22,130 nucleotides of DNA, taken from the NCBI GenBank assembly GCA_002434915.1, contig DJLG01000153.1:1-22130 (forward strand), in the 5' to 3' direction. A program made the position numbers and the translations under genes. This document shows, piece after piece, positions 1 to 7,936 of the stretch (its first letter is position 1; every line of letters starts with the position of its first letter). Origin of the DNA: Proteobacteria bacterium UBA6522 (lineage in GTDB: Bacteria > Pseudomonadota > Gammaproteobacteria > Steroidobacterales > Rariloculaceae). Under the pieces are notes generated by a model. That model was not told where the DNA came from, did no database searches, and saw only the letters and a program-made list of their open reading frames with translations.

Positions 1-1
1 T

Positions 2-769
2 ATCGTCAGTTCGTTAAGTGATTTGCCAGGGCTTGATCTTGCCCTGACCTCAAATGGGACTTTATTGTCCCGCAGGGCAAAAGAGCTAAAGGCAGCGGGT
101 CTTAGAAGAATTACCATCAGCTTGGATAGTCTGGATGAGGAAGTATTTAATGAAATGAGTGGTGGGAAAGGTGATGTTTCCACTGTGTTGGAAGGAGTAG
201 AGGCAGCTCATGATGCTGGGCTTTCTCCTATTAAGCTCAATGTTGTAGTGCAAAAAGGCAAGAATGATCACACGGTTTTAGATCTGATTGATCGTTTCCG
301 TGGTTCTAACGTTATTGTGCGCTTTATAGAGTATATGGATGTTGGGACATTGAACGGGTGGCGTCTTGATGAGGTAGTCACTTCTGCCGAGCTAGTGGAT
401 CAAATATCTTCACGCTGGCAATTGAAACCAGCAGAACCGAATTACCGCGGTGAAGTTGCAAGTCGTTATCTCTTTGAAGATGGTCAAGGCGAGATCGGCT
501 TTATATCCTCAGTCAGCGAGCCTTTTTGCGGCGATTGTCATCGAGCCAGGTTATCGGCAGATGGCACAATCTACACATGCCTATTTGCAAAGAATGGGAT
601 ATCTATTAGAGAGCCATTGCGCGCAGGAGCAAGTGATGCGGACCTGGTCGGCCTACTTCAGAATCTTTGGAGAAATCGCATAGATCGTTATAGTGAACAG
701 CGAGGCAAGGGCAAAACTATAGAAAAAACGGAAGACTCAAGGATTGAAATGTATCGGATGGGCGGGTAA
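2..769 (+). CDS. moaA: GTP 3',8-cyclase MoaA, 5'-truncated by window edge
   Basis: Radical-SAM enzyme that converts GTP to 3',8-cyclo-GTP, the first step of molybdenum cofactor synthesis. The frame is open to the left edge, so the gene starts outside the window. About 255 residues are visible against roughly 325-330 in the family, so the N-terminal CxxxCxxC SAM cluster is missing. The visible part has the DLALTSNG and RRITISLDSLD segments of the barrel. It also has the second [4Fe-4S] site: CGDC at 527-538 and a third Cys at 578-580 (CxxC-x13-C). It ends in the conserved Gly-Gly tail. The TTG at base 23 is an internal Leu, not the start. moaC begins immediately after the stop codon. Confidence 0.96.
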   Translation: MVSSLSDLPGLDLALTSNGTLLSRRAKELKAAGLRRITISLDSLDEEVFNEMSGGKGDVSTVLEGVEAAHDAGLSPIKLNVVVQKGKNDHTVLDLIDRFRGSNVIVRFIEYMDVGTLNGWRLDEVVTSAELVDQISSRWQLKPAEPNYRGEVASRYLFEDGQGEIGFISSVSEPFCGDCHRARLSADGTIYTCLFAKNGISIREPLRAGASDADLVGLLQNLWRNRIDRYSEQRGKGKTIEKTEDSRIEMYRMGG

Positions 770-1243
770 ATGCTTAGCCATGTAGATGAGTTTAATCGTC
801 CTACCATGGTCGACGTGAGCAACAAAGAGGTAACCCATAGAACTGCCTGTGCCCGAGCATTAGTTGTTTTTCCTGAAGATTTACTGAGTGATCAGGAAGC
901 CCTTTTACAGACTAAAAAAGGGCCTGTTATTGATACTGCTATCATTGCTGGCGTGATGGCGGTAAAACGAACCTATGAGCTTATTCCCTTTTGTCATCCT
1001 GTTCCGCTTGAAGATTGCACAATAACAATCGAGTGGAATTCTAAGCAGGAATTATTAATTCAATGCTCGGTACGAGCAACACATAAAACTGGTGTTGAAA
1101 TGGAGGCACTGACAGGTGTTTCTGTAGCAGCTCTAACGGTTTATGACATGTGCAAGTCTCTTTCTCATGGTATCCAGATTAAAGATATAGCCCTTGTGTC
1201 TAAGACTGGGGGTAAGACTGATTTTTCTGAACTGAAAAAGTAA
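770..1243 (+). CDS. moaC: Cyclic pyranopterin monophosphate synthase MoaC
   Basis: Rearranges MoaA's 3',8-cyclo-GTP into cyclic pyranopterin monophosphate. The 157 residues match the family length. MVDV is at residues 13-16, the ELIPFCHP segment around 70-77, GVEMEAL at 108-114 and YDMCK at 125-129. D126 and K129 correspond to the catalytic Asp128 and Lys131 of E. coli MoaC. The family's usual 'KRTSELIP' reads KRTYELIP here, a small deviation. The ATG directly abuts the moaA stop and the TAA overlaps the moaD ATG by one base, so translation is probably coupled. Confidence 0.97.
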   Translation: MLSHVDEFNRPTMVDVSNKEVTHRTACARALVVFPEDLLSDQEALLQTKKGPVIDTAIIAGVMAVKRTYELIPFCHPVPLEDCTITIEWNSKQELLIQCSVRATHKTGVEMEALTGVSVAALTVYDMCKSLSHGIQIKDIALVSKTGGKTDFSELKK

Positions 1244-1485
1244 TGATTAACGTCACTGCAAAATACTTTGCTGTCTTTCGTGAGAAAACGGGTAAAGAGT
1301 CCGAGGTTTTATTAACTAGCGCTGCAACCGCTGGGGATCTCTTTACAGAGGTTGCTACCCGGCACCTTTTTTCTGATCCTATGTTGCGCTGTAAGGTTGC
1401 TATAAATGATGAGCTAGCAGGCTGGGATTCTGGAATTTCTGAAGGTGACATTGTGTTGTTTTTCCCCCCAGTTGCTGGTGGGTAA
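1243..1485 (+). CDS. moaD: Molybdopterin synthase sulfur carrier subunit MoaD
   Basis: Small ubiquitin-fold sulfur carrier of molybdopterin synthase. The 80 residues are typical for MoaD. Recognised by the VTAKYFAVFRE start, the LFFPPVAGG end and the C-terminal Gly79-Gly80, which is adenylated and thiocarboxylated in this family. Its start codon overlaps the moaC stop by one base (TAATG), and moaE follows after 15 bases. It should form a heterotetramer with MoaE. Confidence 0.95.
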   Translation: MINVTAKYFAVFREKTGKESEVLLTSAATAGDLFTEVATRHLFSDPMLRCKVAINDELAGWDSGISEGDIVLFFPPVAGG

Positions 1486-1500
1486 AAATATTCTTTATAC

Positions 1501-1935
1501 ATGTCCAGATCTAATTTTAAAATTACGAATGAACCGATTGATATTGCTGTTCTCAATCAGACTCTTCGAGATGACTCTGCTGGCGCCTATGCATCCTTTG
1601 AGGGTTGGGTTCGGAACCTTAATGATGGTAAGAACGTCAATTCTCTTGATTACGAAGCACATGGTGTGGTTGCTACCAATGAAGGAGAAAAAATTCTTAT
1701 AGAAGCAATTGATCGTTATAAGTTGTTAGCCGCTACAAGCTTCCATCGTATTGGTCATCTAGAGATTGGTGATTGTGCAGTTTGGGTAGGAGTAAGCGCG
1801 CCACATCGCGGTCCAGCTTTTGATGGTTGTCGCTATATCATTGATGAATTAAAACAGCGGCTTCCCATCTGGAAGAAAGAACACTACCAGGATGGTGATT
1901 CTGATTGGATTAACTGTCTTACTGCAAAGGACTAA
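1501..1935 (+). CDS. moaE: Molybdopterin synthase catalytic subunit MoaE
   Basis: Large subunit of molybdopterin synthase, which inserts two dithiolene sulfurs into cyclic pyranopterin monophosphate using MoaD thiocarboxylate. The 144 residues include GAYASFEGWVR (28-38), the DYEAH segment (50-54), HRIGHLEIGD (82-91), SAPHR (99-103) and PIWKKE (122-127). K118 and K125/K126 match the positions of E. coli catalytic Lys119 and Lys126. No clear Shine-Dalgarno sequence lies in the 15-base gap after moaD, so translation may depend on coupling. It is the last gene of the moaACDE run. Confidence 0.95.
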   Translation: MSRSNFKITNEPIDIAVLNQTLRDDSAGAYASFEGWVRNLNDGKNVNSLDYEAHGVVATNEGEKILIEAIDRYKLLAATSFHRIGHLEIGDCAVWVGVSAPHRGPAFDGCRYIIDELKQRLPIWKKEHYQDGDSDWINCLTAKD

Positions 1936-1968
1936 AGATTCTAATTAGGATTGCTTTGATACTTTAGC

Positions 1969-2589
1969 TTAAGTAGGGGGGGTATTTTTTAAGTTTTCCA
2001 CATCCTTTTGTGTGTCTATATCAAATATAGCTTCTGGCATTGGGACCCTGCTTACAGGCGTAGTGCTGTCCCGTAAAAATTCTCGGGCTCCAGTATCACC
2101 TGATAATTTTTTTGCCTTAGACCAAAATTTCCTTGGTAAAATTGCTGGAACACCAACATTGCTTTTGTAATACGCTGCAGCTACGTGACTTGGATGTCGT
2201 TGCCATGTCTGTACAAGTCGATTCAGTGATTTAGTACCTACATAGGGTTGATCAGATACTAGAATGAGCGCTGCCTTGGCGCTTTCAGGCATCATAGAAA
2301 TACCCGCTGAAAGAGAACTACCCATTCCTTTTTTCCAGTCAGTATTAGTGTATGTGTGTGTGTTTGGGTGGTGACGTTTAAGTAGCAAACCCAGTTTTAA
2401 TGCGTGTGAGCCTAGTACCACAAGCACCTGGTCAGGCGTCACAATCTCAGCAGAGTTAATAGCATGGCTTAGCAGAAATTGTGAGCGGTATCGAACAAGC
2501 TGCTTAGGCATTTTTAGCCGACTGGAGTCCCCAGCGGCTAGAATTACGCTCCAGAGACCACTAGATTGATGATGGCCTGTGTTAGACAT
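1969..2589 (-). CDS. MocA-like molybdenum cofactor cytidylyltransferase / MobA-related NTP transferase
   Basis: GT-A fold nucleotidyltransferase of 206 residues. It probably transfers CMP to molybdopterin to make the MCD form used by xanthine-oxidase-family enzymes. Seen: LAAG (17-20) in the N-terminal nucleotide loop, PKQL (28-31), GMGSSL (88-93), SDQP (112-115, metal-binding Asp), GDTGAR (164-169) and DIDT (190-193). GMGSSL, GDxGAR and DIDT fit MocA better than MobA. The usual 'RMGxPK' is RLKMPK here, lacking the common Gly. It converges on moaE with 33 bases between the stops. CMP rather than GMP specificity is inferred from family resemblance only. Confidence 0.8.
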   Translation of the reverse strand: MSNTGHHQSSGLWSVILAAGDSSRLKMPKQLVRYRSQFLLSHAINSAEIVTPDQVLVVLGSHALKLGLLLKRHHPNTHTYTNTDWKKGMGSSLSAGISMMPESAKAALILVSDQPYVGTKSLNRLVQTWQRHPSHVAAAYYKSNVGVPAILPRKFWSKAKKLSGDTGAREFLRDSTTPVSRVPMPEAIFDIDTQKDVENLKNTPPT

Positions 2590-2756
2590 TAGGTAACTAT
2601 AACTCAGGTATTGAAAAATCTATTATCTATATAACTTTTTCACGCTTATCTAGTGTTTTTTAGTGGAAATCCTCAATTCTTCATATGCTTTAAGAATAAG
2701 TTACCCTAGACCATGATTGTTTATGTTACATCAAATAATTTTAGTAGAGGTAGAGA
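2590..2756. promoter_or_regulatory. Divergent intergenic region, probable promoter zone
   Basis: AT-rich 167 bases between the diverging mocA-like and GNAT genes. Promoters for both must lie here or in the gene starts. I could not pick a convincing pair of -35 and -10 boxes on either strand. A GTAGAGG stretch near 2745-2751 may act as the ribosome binding site of the GNAT gene. Confidence 0.35.
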
Positions 2757-3239
2757 TTGGTGCGTATTCGTTTAGGGCTTGGGCGACGACATGAGGTTTC
2801 AGTTATAGCCTCCATGTCACGGAACTTGATTGAGCATGGAATCCCATGTTTATGGGATGAAGATAGAATCTCTAGGTGCATTTTTGATTCTGACTGCGTG
2901 GTGCTTGTAGCTAGAGATGTTCGACGTATAGCTGGGTTTGCTATTGCCGAATTTTGCGATGAGAAGGTGCACCTTAATTTGTTCGCTGTTCATCCTGGAT
3001 ACCAACGTCAAGGTGTTGGTAGAAAGCTTCTAAAATGGCTTGAATCTTCTGCTCAAACAGCTGGGTGTTATTTTATGTGCCTTGAGGTGCGAGCTTCTAA
3101 TAATAAGGCTATTAATTTCTATAAAAAATACGGGTTTTCTGAGCTAGATTTAAAACATGGATATTATGCTGGTCAAGAGGATGCAATTCTCTTAACTCGT
3201 GAGCTGAAGACTGTTTTTATGCCTGTTGTTCCTTGTTAG
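2757..3239 (+). CDS. GNAT family N-acetyltransferase, RimI-like
   Basis: Acetyl-CoA-dependent N-acyltransferase of 160 residues. The acetyl-CoA pyrophosphate loop is YQRQGVGRKLL (82-92), after the strand NLFAVHP (74-80). The LEVRASNNKAINFYKKYGF segment (109-127) is the hallmark of RimI-type enzymes that acetylate protein N-termini. The C-terminal part then diverges. The frame starts TTG-GTG (2757 and 2760), and the GTG at 2760 sits better spaced after the purine-rich GTAGAGG. E. coli RimI is about 148 residues. Substrate cannot be assigned: it could be ribosomal protein S18 or another amine. It stands alone, divergent from the mocA-like gene. Confidence 0.85.
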   Translation: MVRIRLGLGRRHEVSVIASMSRNLIEHGIPCLWDEDRISRCIFDSDCVVLVARDVRRIAGFAIAEFCDEKVHLNLFAVHPGYQRQGVGRKLLKWLESSAQTAGCYFMCLEVRASNNKAINFYKKYGFSELDLKHGYYAGQEDAILLTRELKTVFMPVVPC

Positions 3240-3252
3240 ACAGGGTTCATCT

Positions 3253-3312
3253 ATGAGCGAAGAACACCAATCATGGAGTACACTGTGTATAAGATCTGCT
3301 CTCAGAGAATAA
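3253..3312 (+). CDS. Possible 19-codon leader ORF before the DUF6152 gene
   Basis: An ATG at 3253 opens a 19-codon frame whose TAA (3310-3312) ends two bases before the favoured ATG of the DUF6152 gene at 3315. Its product would begin MSEEHQSW. The geometry suits translational coupling, but there is no strong ribosome binding site and no homology I recognise. It may be chance. Confidence 0.2.
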   Translation: MSEEHQSWSTLCIRSALRE

Positions 3313-3314
3313 TT

Positions 3315-4457
3315 ATGAAAATCGAGATGATATTCAGGTCCTTATTGAACCTAGCGGTAGTTGGGCTTTTAGGCTTTAGCTTAAGCCTAAAAGCACACCA
3401 TGGCGGGGCTGTATATGACTTGACTCAAGAGGTTACCTTTCGTGGGGAAGTAACTCAATTCCGGTTTGTATATCCACATGTGCTTGTTTACTTTTCCGTA
3501 GAAGGAGAAGGGGGTGAGACAGTGGAATGGTCCGGGGAAATGACTACCCCCAATAGATTAGCGCGTGGTGTTGGTGGTGGGGGAGCAAGCAATATCGTCC
3601 GTTGGACAACTGAAACGCTTCAACCAGGTGATGCAATTGAAATTTCAGGTGAAATTGCTAGAAATGGTGCTCCATCAATGCGTATACGCAGAATCATAGA
3701 CGCTAACGGTGTCGCACTATTGGGTGGAACAACTCTGGGGCGTGTAGCTAGCCCTGTTGCGACCCAAGTGATGTCTGCAGAGCAGGTGGGTCATGGGTCA
3801 GATCTTACTGGGATGTGGAAGTGGAATTACAACGCTTCATGGCAGAACTACGCATTTACAGAGGATTTACCTGCTATGACAGCATGGGCAAGGGAACGCT
3901 TTGATGATTCGAGGCCCACTTTTGGACCTCGCGGAGTTGCTGTTGGAGAAACAAATGACCCTGCCTACCAATGTCTCCCTCCAGGTGTGCCAAGGATTTA
4001 TGCGCACCCCGCACCATTTGAGATTATTCAGACACCCAATCGAGTAATGCTTTCATACGAGTACCAGGGTTGGGTACGCCAGGTATATACGGATGGACGC
4101 GAACATCGCCAAGGTAGGCCCCCTTCTTGGATGGGCGAATCGATAGGGTATTGGGATGATGATGTCCTTGTTATTGATACACGAAACTTTAACGACAAAA
4201 CCTGGGTTGATCGGCGTGGTCTTCCCCACAGTGACCAACTCCGTGTTATTGAACGTATCCAAAGAACTGGGGAAAATGAGTTGGCTATTGATATAACGGT
4301 TGAAGATCCTATTGCATATCCTGAGCCTTGGACAGTGCGTCGGGTTTTTGAAACGGTTGACTGGCGACTGGAGGAATCTGTTTGTCTAGACGACGAGTCT
4401 TTTACCGAGTTTGAAGATGCTGTTATTAATTTCGAAGATGACCAGGCTAGAAACTAG
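3315..4457 (+). CDS. Secreted DUF6152 family protein with C-terminal extension
   Basis: Exported protein of unknown function, 380 residues from the ATG at 3315. The frame also allows ATG 3273, but 3315 puts a normal signal peptide first: MKIEMIF, a hydrophobic core at residues 8-25, then LKA before HHGG. The first domain (about 28-135) has DUF6152 features: His-His at the mature N-terminus, TFRGEVTQF, the YPHV strand, EWSGEM and LQPGDAIEISG. The second domain (about 150-380) is rich in aromatic and charged residues (WQNYAF, CLPPGVPRIY, GYWDDDVLVIDT). I have seen this pairing in marine proteobacterial proteins, but its role is unknown. Its stop overlaps the acylase GTG by one base. Confidence 0.8.
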   Translation: MKIEMIFRSLLNLAVVGLLGFSLSLKAHHGGAVYDLTQEVTFRGEVTQFRFVYPHVLVYFSVEGEGGETVEWSGEMTTPNRLARGVGGGGASNIVRWTTETLQPGDAIEISGEIARNGAPSMRIRRIIDANGVALLGGTTLGRVASPVATQVMSAEQVGHGSDLTGMWKWNYNASWQNYAFTEDLPAMTAWARERFDDSRPTFGPRGVAVGETNDPAYQCLPPGVPRIYAHPAPFEIIQTPNRVMLSYEYQGWVRQVYTDGREHRQGRPPSWMGESIGYWDDDVLVIDTRNFNDKTWVDRRGLPHSDQLRVIERIQRTGENELAIDITVEDPIAYPEPWTVRRVFETVDWRLEESVCLDDESFTEFEDAVINFEDDQARN

Positions 4458-6841
4458 TGAAAAATATGATAAAACTTAAGCAGATATTAGATTTTAAATT
4501 AGCCAATCAACAAGTATTCAATCATTTTATGAAGATTGTAATTGTTACCTTATCTACAATTATTGTTGGTTGTACTTCTCCAGATTCTCCCCAATCATTG
4601 GAAAGCCTTGCAATGAATGCACTCGCCCAGATAGAGGGTGAGATTGAGATCAACGGCTTGATGGAGCCAGTTGAGGTTATCCGTGATGAGTGGGGTATTC
4701 CGCATATATATGCTCAAAATGATCAAGATCTGTTTTTTGCGCAAGGGTACATCATGGCCCAAGATCGGCTTTGGCAGATGGAAATGTGGCGGCGATGGCG
4801 AGAAGGACGTCTTGCTGAAATTTTTGGTCCTGCAGCGCTTGATTATGACCGTCGTGCCCGATTGATGATGTTCCGTGGTCCCTTTAATGAGGATGAATGG
4901 GATAGTTATCATCCTGACGCTAAAAATTTATTTATGGCACATGCTAACGGAGTTAATGCCTATATCGAGAGTAATAGAGATAACCTTCCTGTGGAGTTTC
5001 AACTAACAGGGGTTGTACCGGAACCATGGACGGCAGAGACTAATCTTTTGCGTTGGGCATCGCTCGCAGTACCAAGCGTTCGTGGACATGCTATTAATGA
5101 AGTAGAACTTGCACTAAATGTTGCCCGTTATGGTGTTGAGGAAGCCAATCGACTTGCAGCGCCAGATCCATGGGATGATTTAGTAGTGCCAGACGGTTTA
5201 GATATAAATCTTTTTACGGAAGAACTACTTGAGGCTATGCGTGCAGGCGATGATGACCCTTTTGTAGCAGGAAGACTTCCACCACTCGAGATTATTGAGC
5301 CTTATAAAGACCTGGTGGAATCTGGGGAAGTGCGAGTTGCACAAGTGTCTCCATTGCCGATTGCAACGGAGGGCAGTAATAACTGGGTTATGAGCCCAAG
5401 CCGTTCGCCAACGGGCGTTCCAATCCTAGTTAATGATCCTCATAGACGTATTGAAATGCCAGCCCTTCGGTACTTTATTCACCTGATTGCTCCAGGGTGG
5501 AATGTAATTGGAGGGGGAGAGCCCCCATTTGCTGGGGTAGATGCAGGAAACAACGAACATATCGCATGGGGCTTTACCTTTGCTGGAACTGATATGGTGG
5601 ATGTGTTTGTTGAAGAGGTTCATCCTGAAGATCCAAATCTTGTGCGTTGGCAGGATAGTTGGGAACCTCTTCGTATTATTGAAGAAGATATTCTGGTTAA
5701 AGGGCAGGACCCCGAACCTGTTATCTTGAAATTTAGTCGACATGGACCTGTTTTTTATGAGGATCTGAATAGTCGTCATGCCTATTCCGTTCGCTCAGTC
5801 GTTCAGGAACATGGAACAGCAGCTTATAAAGGTAGTTTTCAGTTAGCGCAGGCAGAGAGCTGCGAAGATTTTTTTGAGCTTGCAATGCACTGGTTGGTGC
5901 CTAGTCATAGCCTGATCTGTGGGGATGTTGATGGCAATATTGCATTGCAAGTGACCGGGTTCACTCCAGATCGTAATGGTTGGAACGGGCGTTTGCCTGT
6001 GCCGGGAACAGGAGAATATGAGTGGCTTGGTTTCCGAACAGATCTTCCTAGAGAGTTCAACCCGGAACGAGGATACATCGCTACCGCTAACAATAATGTC
6101 CATCCTCCTGGTTATGAAGGTAGGCCGGTTTTTTACCACTCCTCAGAGGGAGTGGAAACTTCTCGTATAACCCGCCTTCATCAAGTTTTAGGTTCTTTTG
6201 AGGCGCCCACAATCGAGGAACACATTCAAATTCAACAAGATGATTACTTGCTCGCAGCCGAAAGGGATATTCCACTGTTTAGTGGGTGGGTTTCGTCAGA
6301 TCCCGATATTGATTGGGCGCGAGATTTGATTGAATCATGGGATGCAAAGCTTTCTAAGGAGAGTACGGCAGGTGCCATGTATGTCCGATGGAATGAGGAG
6401 GTCGATGAAAGAGCCAGACATACTGATATGCAGTTATCACAACGCCGTATGTTTATAGAGGCGGGCCTTAGGTCTGCCATTGACCGCTTAACATTGGAGC
6501 TTGGACCTGATCGCGATCAATGGCGACATGGAAGAGTACATGCAAGTCCACTCCAGCACATGTTTATCCCCGATTTTGATTTGCCAGCAGTTGAGCGACC
6601 AGGTGGGTTTGGGAGTCTCAATGCTACAGGGGCAAATTTTCGACGGATAATAGACTTAGCAGATTTGGATCGCTCCATTGCTACTAACGCCCCAGGGCAA
6701 TCTGCACAACCGGGTAGTCCCTTTTATGGTGATCTTACTGAGACACTAGGAAACGGAGATTATTTCCCACTCTTGTACACGCGGGGAGCTGTTGAGGATA
6801 GGGCAGCCCATCGGCTTACTCTAAGTCCCGATAATGATTGA
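4457..6841 (+). CDS. Penicillin acylase family (S45) N-terminal nucleophile hydrolase, probable lipoprotein
   Basis: Ntn-hydrolase that cleaves amide bonds of N-acyl compounds (penicillins, acyl-homoserine lactones or other N-acyl amines) after self-processing. The 794-residue precursor has an alpha region with DEWGIPHIYAQN and the FAQGYIMAQDRLWQME segment. A TEGSNNW junction follows, in which Ser307 would be the beta-chain N-terminal nucleophile. After it come NDPH, the AWGFTFAGTD stretch, SRHGPVF and a C-terminal NATGANFR...GQSAQPGSPFYGD region. Within the N-terminus, M25 starts a lipoprotein-like signal (MKIVIVTLSTIIVGC, lipid Cys39). The real start may therefore be ATG 4529, but the GTG at 4457 overlaps the upstream stop and neither has a strong ribosome binding site. 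Substrate unknown. Confidence 0.92.
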   Translation: MKNMIKLKQILDFKLANQQVFNHFMKIVIVTLSTIIVGCTSPDSPQSLESLAMNALAQIEGEIEINGLMEPVEVIRDEWGIPHIYAQNDQDLFFAQGYIMAQDRLWQMEMWRRWREGRLAEIFGPAALDYDRRARLMMFRGPFNEDEWDSYHPDAKNLFMAHANGVNAYIESNRDNLPVEFQLTGVVPEPWTAETNLLRWASLAVPSVRGHAINEVELALNVARYGVEEANRLAAPDPWDDLVVPDGLDINLFTEELLEAMRAGDDDPFVAGRLPPLEIIEPYKDLVESGEVRVAQVSPLPIATEGSNNWVMSPSRSPTGVPILVNDPHRRIEMPALRYFIHLIAPGWNVIGGGEPPFAGVDAGNNEHIAWGFTFAGTDMVDVFVEEVHPEDPNLVRWQDSWEPLRIIEEDILVKGQDPEPVILKFSRHGPVFYEDLNSRHAYSVRSVVQEHGTAAYKGSFQLAQAESCEDFFELAMHWLVPSHSLICGDVDGNIALQVTGFTPDRNGWNGRLPVPGTGEYEWLGFRTDLPREFNPERGYIATANNNVHPPGYEGRPVFYHSSEGVETSRITRLHQVLGSFEAPTIEEHIQIQQDDYLLAAERDIPLFSGWVSSDPDIDWARDLIESWDAKLSKESTAGAMYVRWNEEVDERARHTDMQLSQRRMFIEAGLRSAIDRLTLELGPDRDQWRHGRVHASPLQHMFIPDFDLPAVERPGGFGSLNATGANFRRIIDLADLDRSIATNAPGQSAQPGSPFYGDLTETLGNGDYFPLLYTRGAVEDRAAHRLTLSPDND

Positions 6842-6871
6842 GGTATCTTCACCAAGGAAGAAAGGATAAAT

Positions 6872-7834
6872 ATGAATGTTCTGATACGCACGTTCTGTTG
6901 TGCTCTTGTCGTATTATGGACTTTGCCTATAGTTTTAGCTCAGGAAGAAAATCCTTCTGAGCCGTGGAACTGGTCCGATGACTACGTGCACTCTGTGGTT
7001 AATCAGGTTCGAGCTGGTCGTGACCTGAACCCGTCAAGCTGGCCTGGTGATACGAGGGTCGCTGTTCTGTTTTCATTTGATGTTGATAATGAGACGGTGA
7101 AGGGATTACGTACAGGCGATCCTAGTGTGGGCACCCTTTCTGCAGGCCAGTATGGCTCTCGGGTAGCGCTTCCACGAGTACTCGATCTTTTGGAAACTGA
7201 GGACGTGCCTGCAACATTTTTTTTCCCTGCCTGGAGCTTGAAAATAGCTCCAGAACAGGCTGATATGATCTTGGCACCTGGGGCACATGAAATTGGTGTA
7301 CATGGATGGATTCATGAATCAAACACTGCCCTGGATGGTGAGACTGAGGCGCGTCTTCTTCGACAGGCTACTGATGCTATTGAAGAGATCACCGGTACTC
7401 GTCCGGTTGGTTATCGAGCACCGTCTTGGAATCATAGTCCCAATACGCTAAGTATTATCCGTGATATGGGATTCTTATATGAAAGTTCCTTGTTTGCTGA
7501 TGATCGTCCGTACGAACTTATGCAGAATGGTGAACCAACTGGATTTGTCGAATTGCCAGTCGATTGGATTTTGGACGATGCGCCATTTTTTAACCCGATA
7601 GGCAATAGGTATATGAACCCCCGAGACATCTTGCAGGTCTGGATTGATGAATTTGACCGTGCTTGGGAAGAGCAAACTATGTTTCTTCTGACGATGCATC
7701 CACATGTCATAGGACATCGATCAAATATTGTGGCCCTTGAAGGGTTGATTCAACACATAAAGACAAAGGAAGGCGTTTGGTTTGGCACACTAGAAGATGC
7801 AGCTACATGGGTGCGTGAGCAGGCCGGTTTGTGA
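6872..7834 (+). CDS. Secreted polysaccharide deacetylase family protein, PgdA/cyclic-imidase-like
   Basis: NodB-fold metal-dependent amide hydrolase of 320 residues. A signal peptide is visible (residues 1-23, ending VLA before QEEN). Motifs: FSFDVD (67-72, D70/D72 as base and metal ligand), HEIGVHGWIHE (139-149, H144/H148 as metal ligands), YRAPSW (181-186), SSLFADDRPYE (205-215), ELPVDWILDD (227-236) and MHPH (275-278). The DVD, HGxxHE and RAPSW pattern fits the Helicobacter PgdA / cyclic imide hydrolase branch better than chitin deacetylases. An AAGGA-type ribosome binding site precedes the ATG, 30 bases after the acylase stop, so the two are probably co-transcribed. Export suggests action in the periplasm; the substrate is unassigned. 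Confidence 0.88.
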   Translation: MNVLIRTFCCALVVLWTLPIVLAQEENPSEPWNWSDDYVHSVVNQVRAGRDLNPSSWPGDTRVAVLFSFDVDNETVKGLRTGDPSVGTLSAGQYGSRVALPRVLDLLETEDVPATFFFPAWSLKIAPEQADMILAPGAHEIGVHGWIHESNTALDGETEARLLRQATDAIEEITGTRPVGYRAPSWNHSPNTLSIIRDMGFLYESSLFADDRPYELMQNGEPTGFVELPVDWILDDAPFFNPIGNRYMNPRDILQVWIDEFDRAWEEQTMFLLTMHPHVIGHRSNIVALEGLIQHIKTKEGVWFGTLEDAATWVREQAGL

Positions 7835-7868
7835 TCTTATTGGTTTAGCCGTCGTTCAGATAACGTTT

Positions 7869-7898
7869 AATCAAAGCAATTGCTTCACTTTGATTTTT
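7869..7898 (+). terminator. Candidate rho-independent terminator after the deacetylase gene
   Basis: Perfect 8-base inverted repeat AATCAAAG / CTTTGATT around an 11-base loop. The 3' arm runs into a five-T stretch (7894-7898). The stem is AT-rich and therefore weak. An inner palindrome (AAGCAATTGCTT) could form a competing hairpin. The position, 35 bases after the stop codon, suits the end of the DUF6152-acylase-deacetylase operon. Confidence 0.5.
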
Positions 7899-7936
7899 CA
7901 TCAGTTCTTGGTCAGACACCCTAGTTACGACGTTGG

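Noticed and set aside
23..25. TTG as a moaA start codon
   Set aside because: The frame continues in both sequence and MoaA similarity (IVSSLSDLPGLD) to the left edge, so it is an internal Leu of a truncated gene.
1200..1556. 118-codon minus-strand frame across moaC, moaD and moaE
   Set aside because: Overlaps three certain genes in antisense and has no motif or ribosome binding site.
1936..1968. CTAAAG ... CTTTAG pair between moaE and the mocA-like gene as a bidirectional terminator
   Set aside because: The loop is over 20 bases, the stem is short and AT-rich, and there is no clean T run on either strand.
2592..2705. GGTAACT / AGTTACC inverted repeat about 100 bases apart in the mocA-GNAT gap
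   Set aside because: Seven bases with wide spacing and no further symmetry; likely chance in AT-rich DNA.
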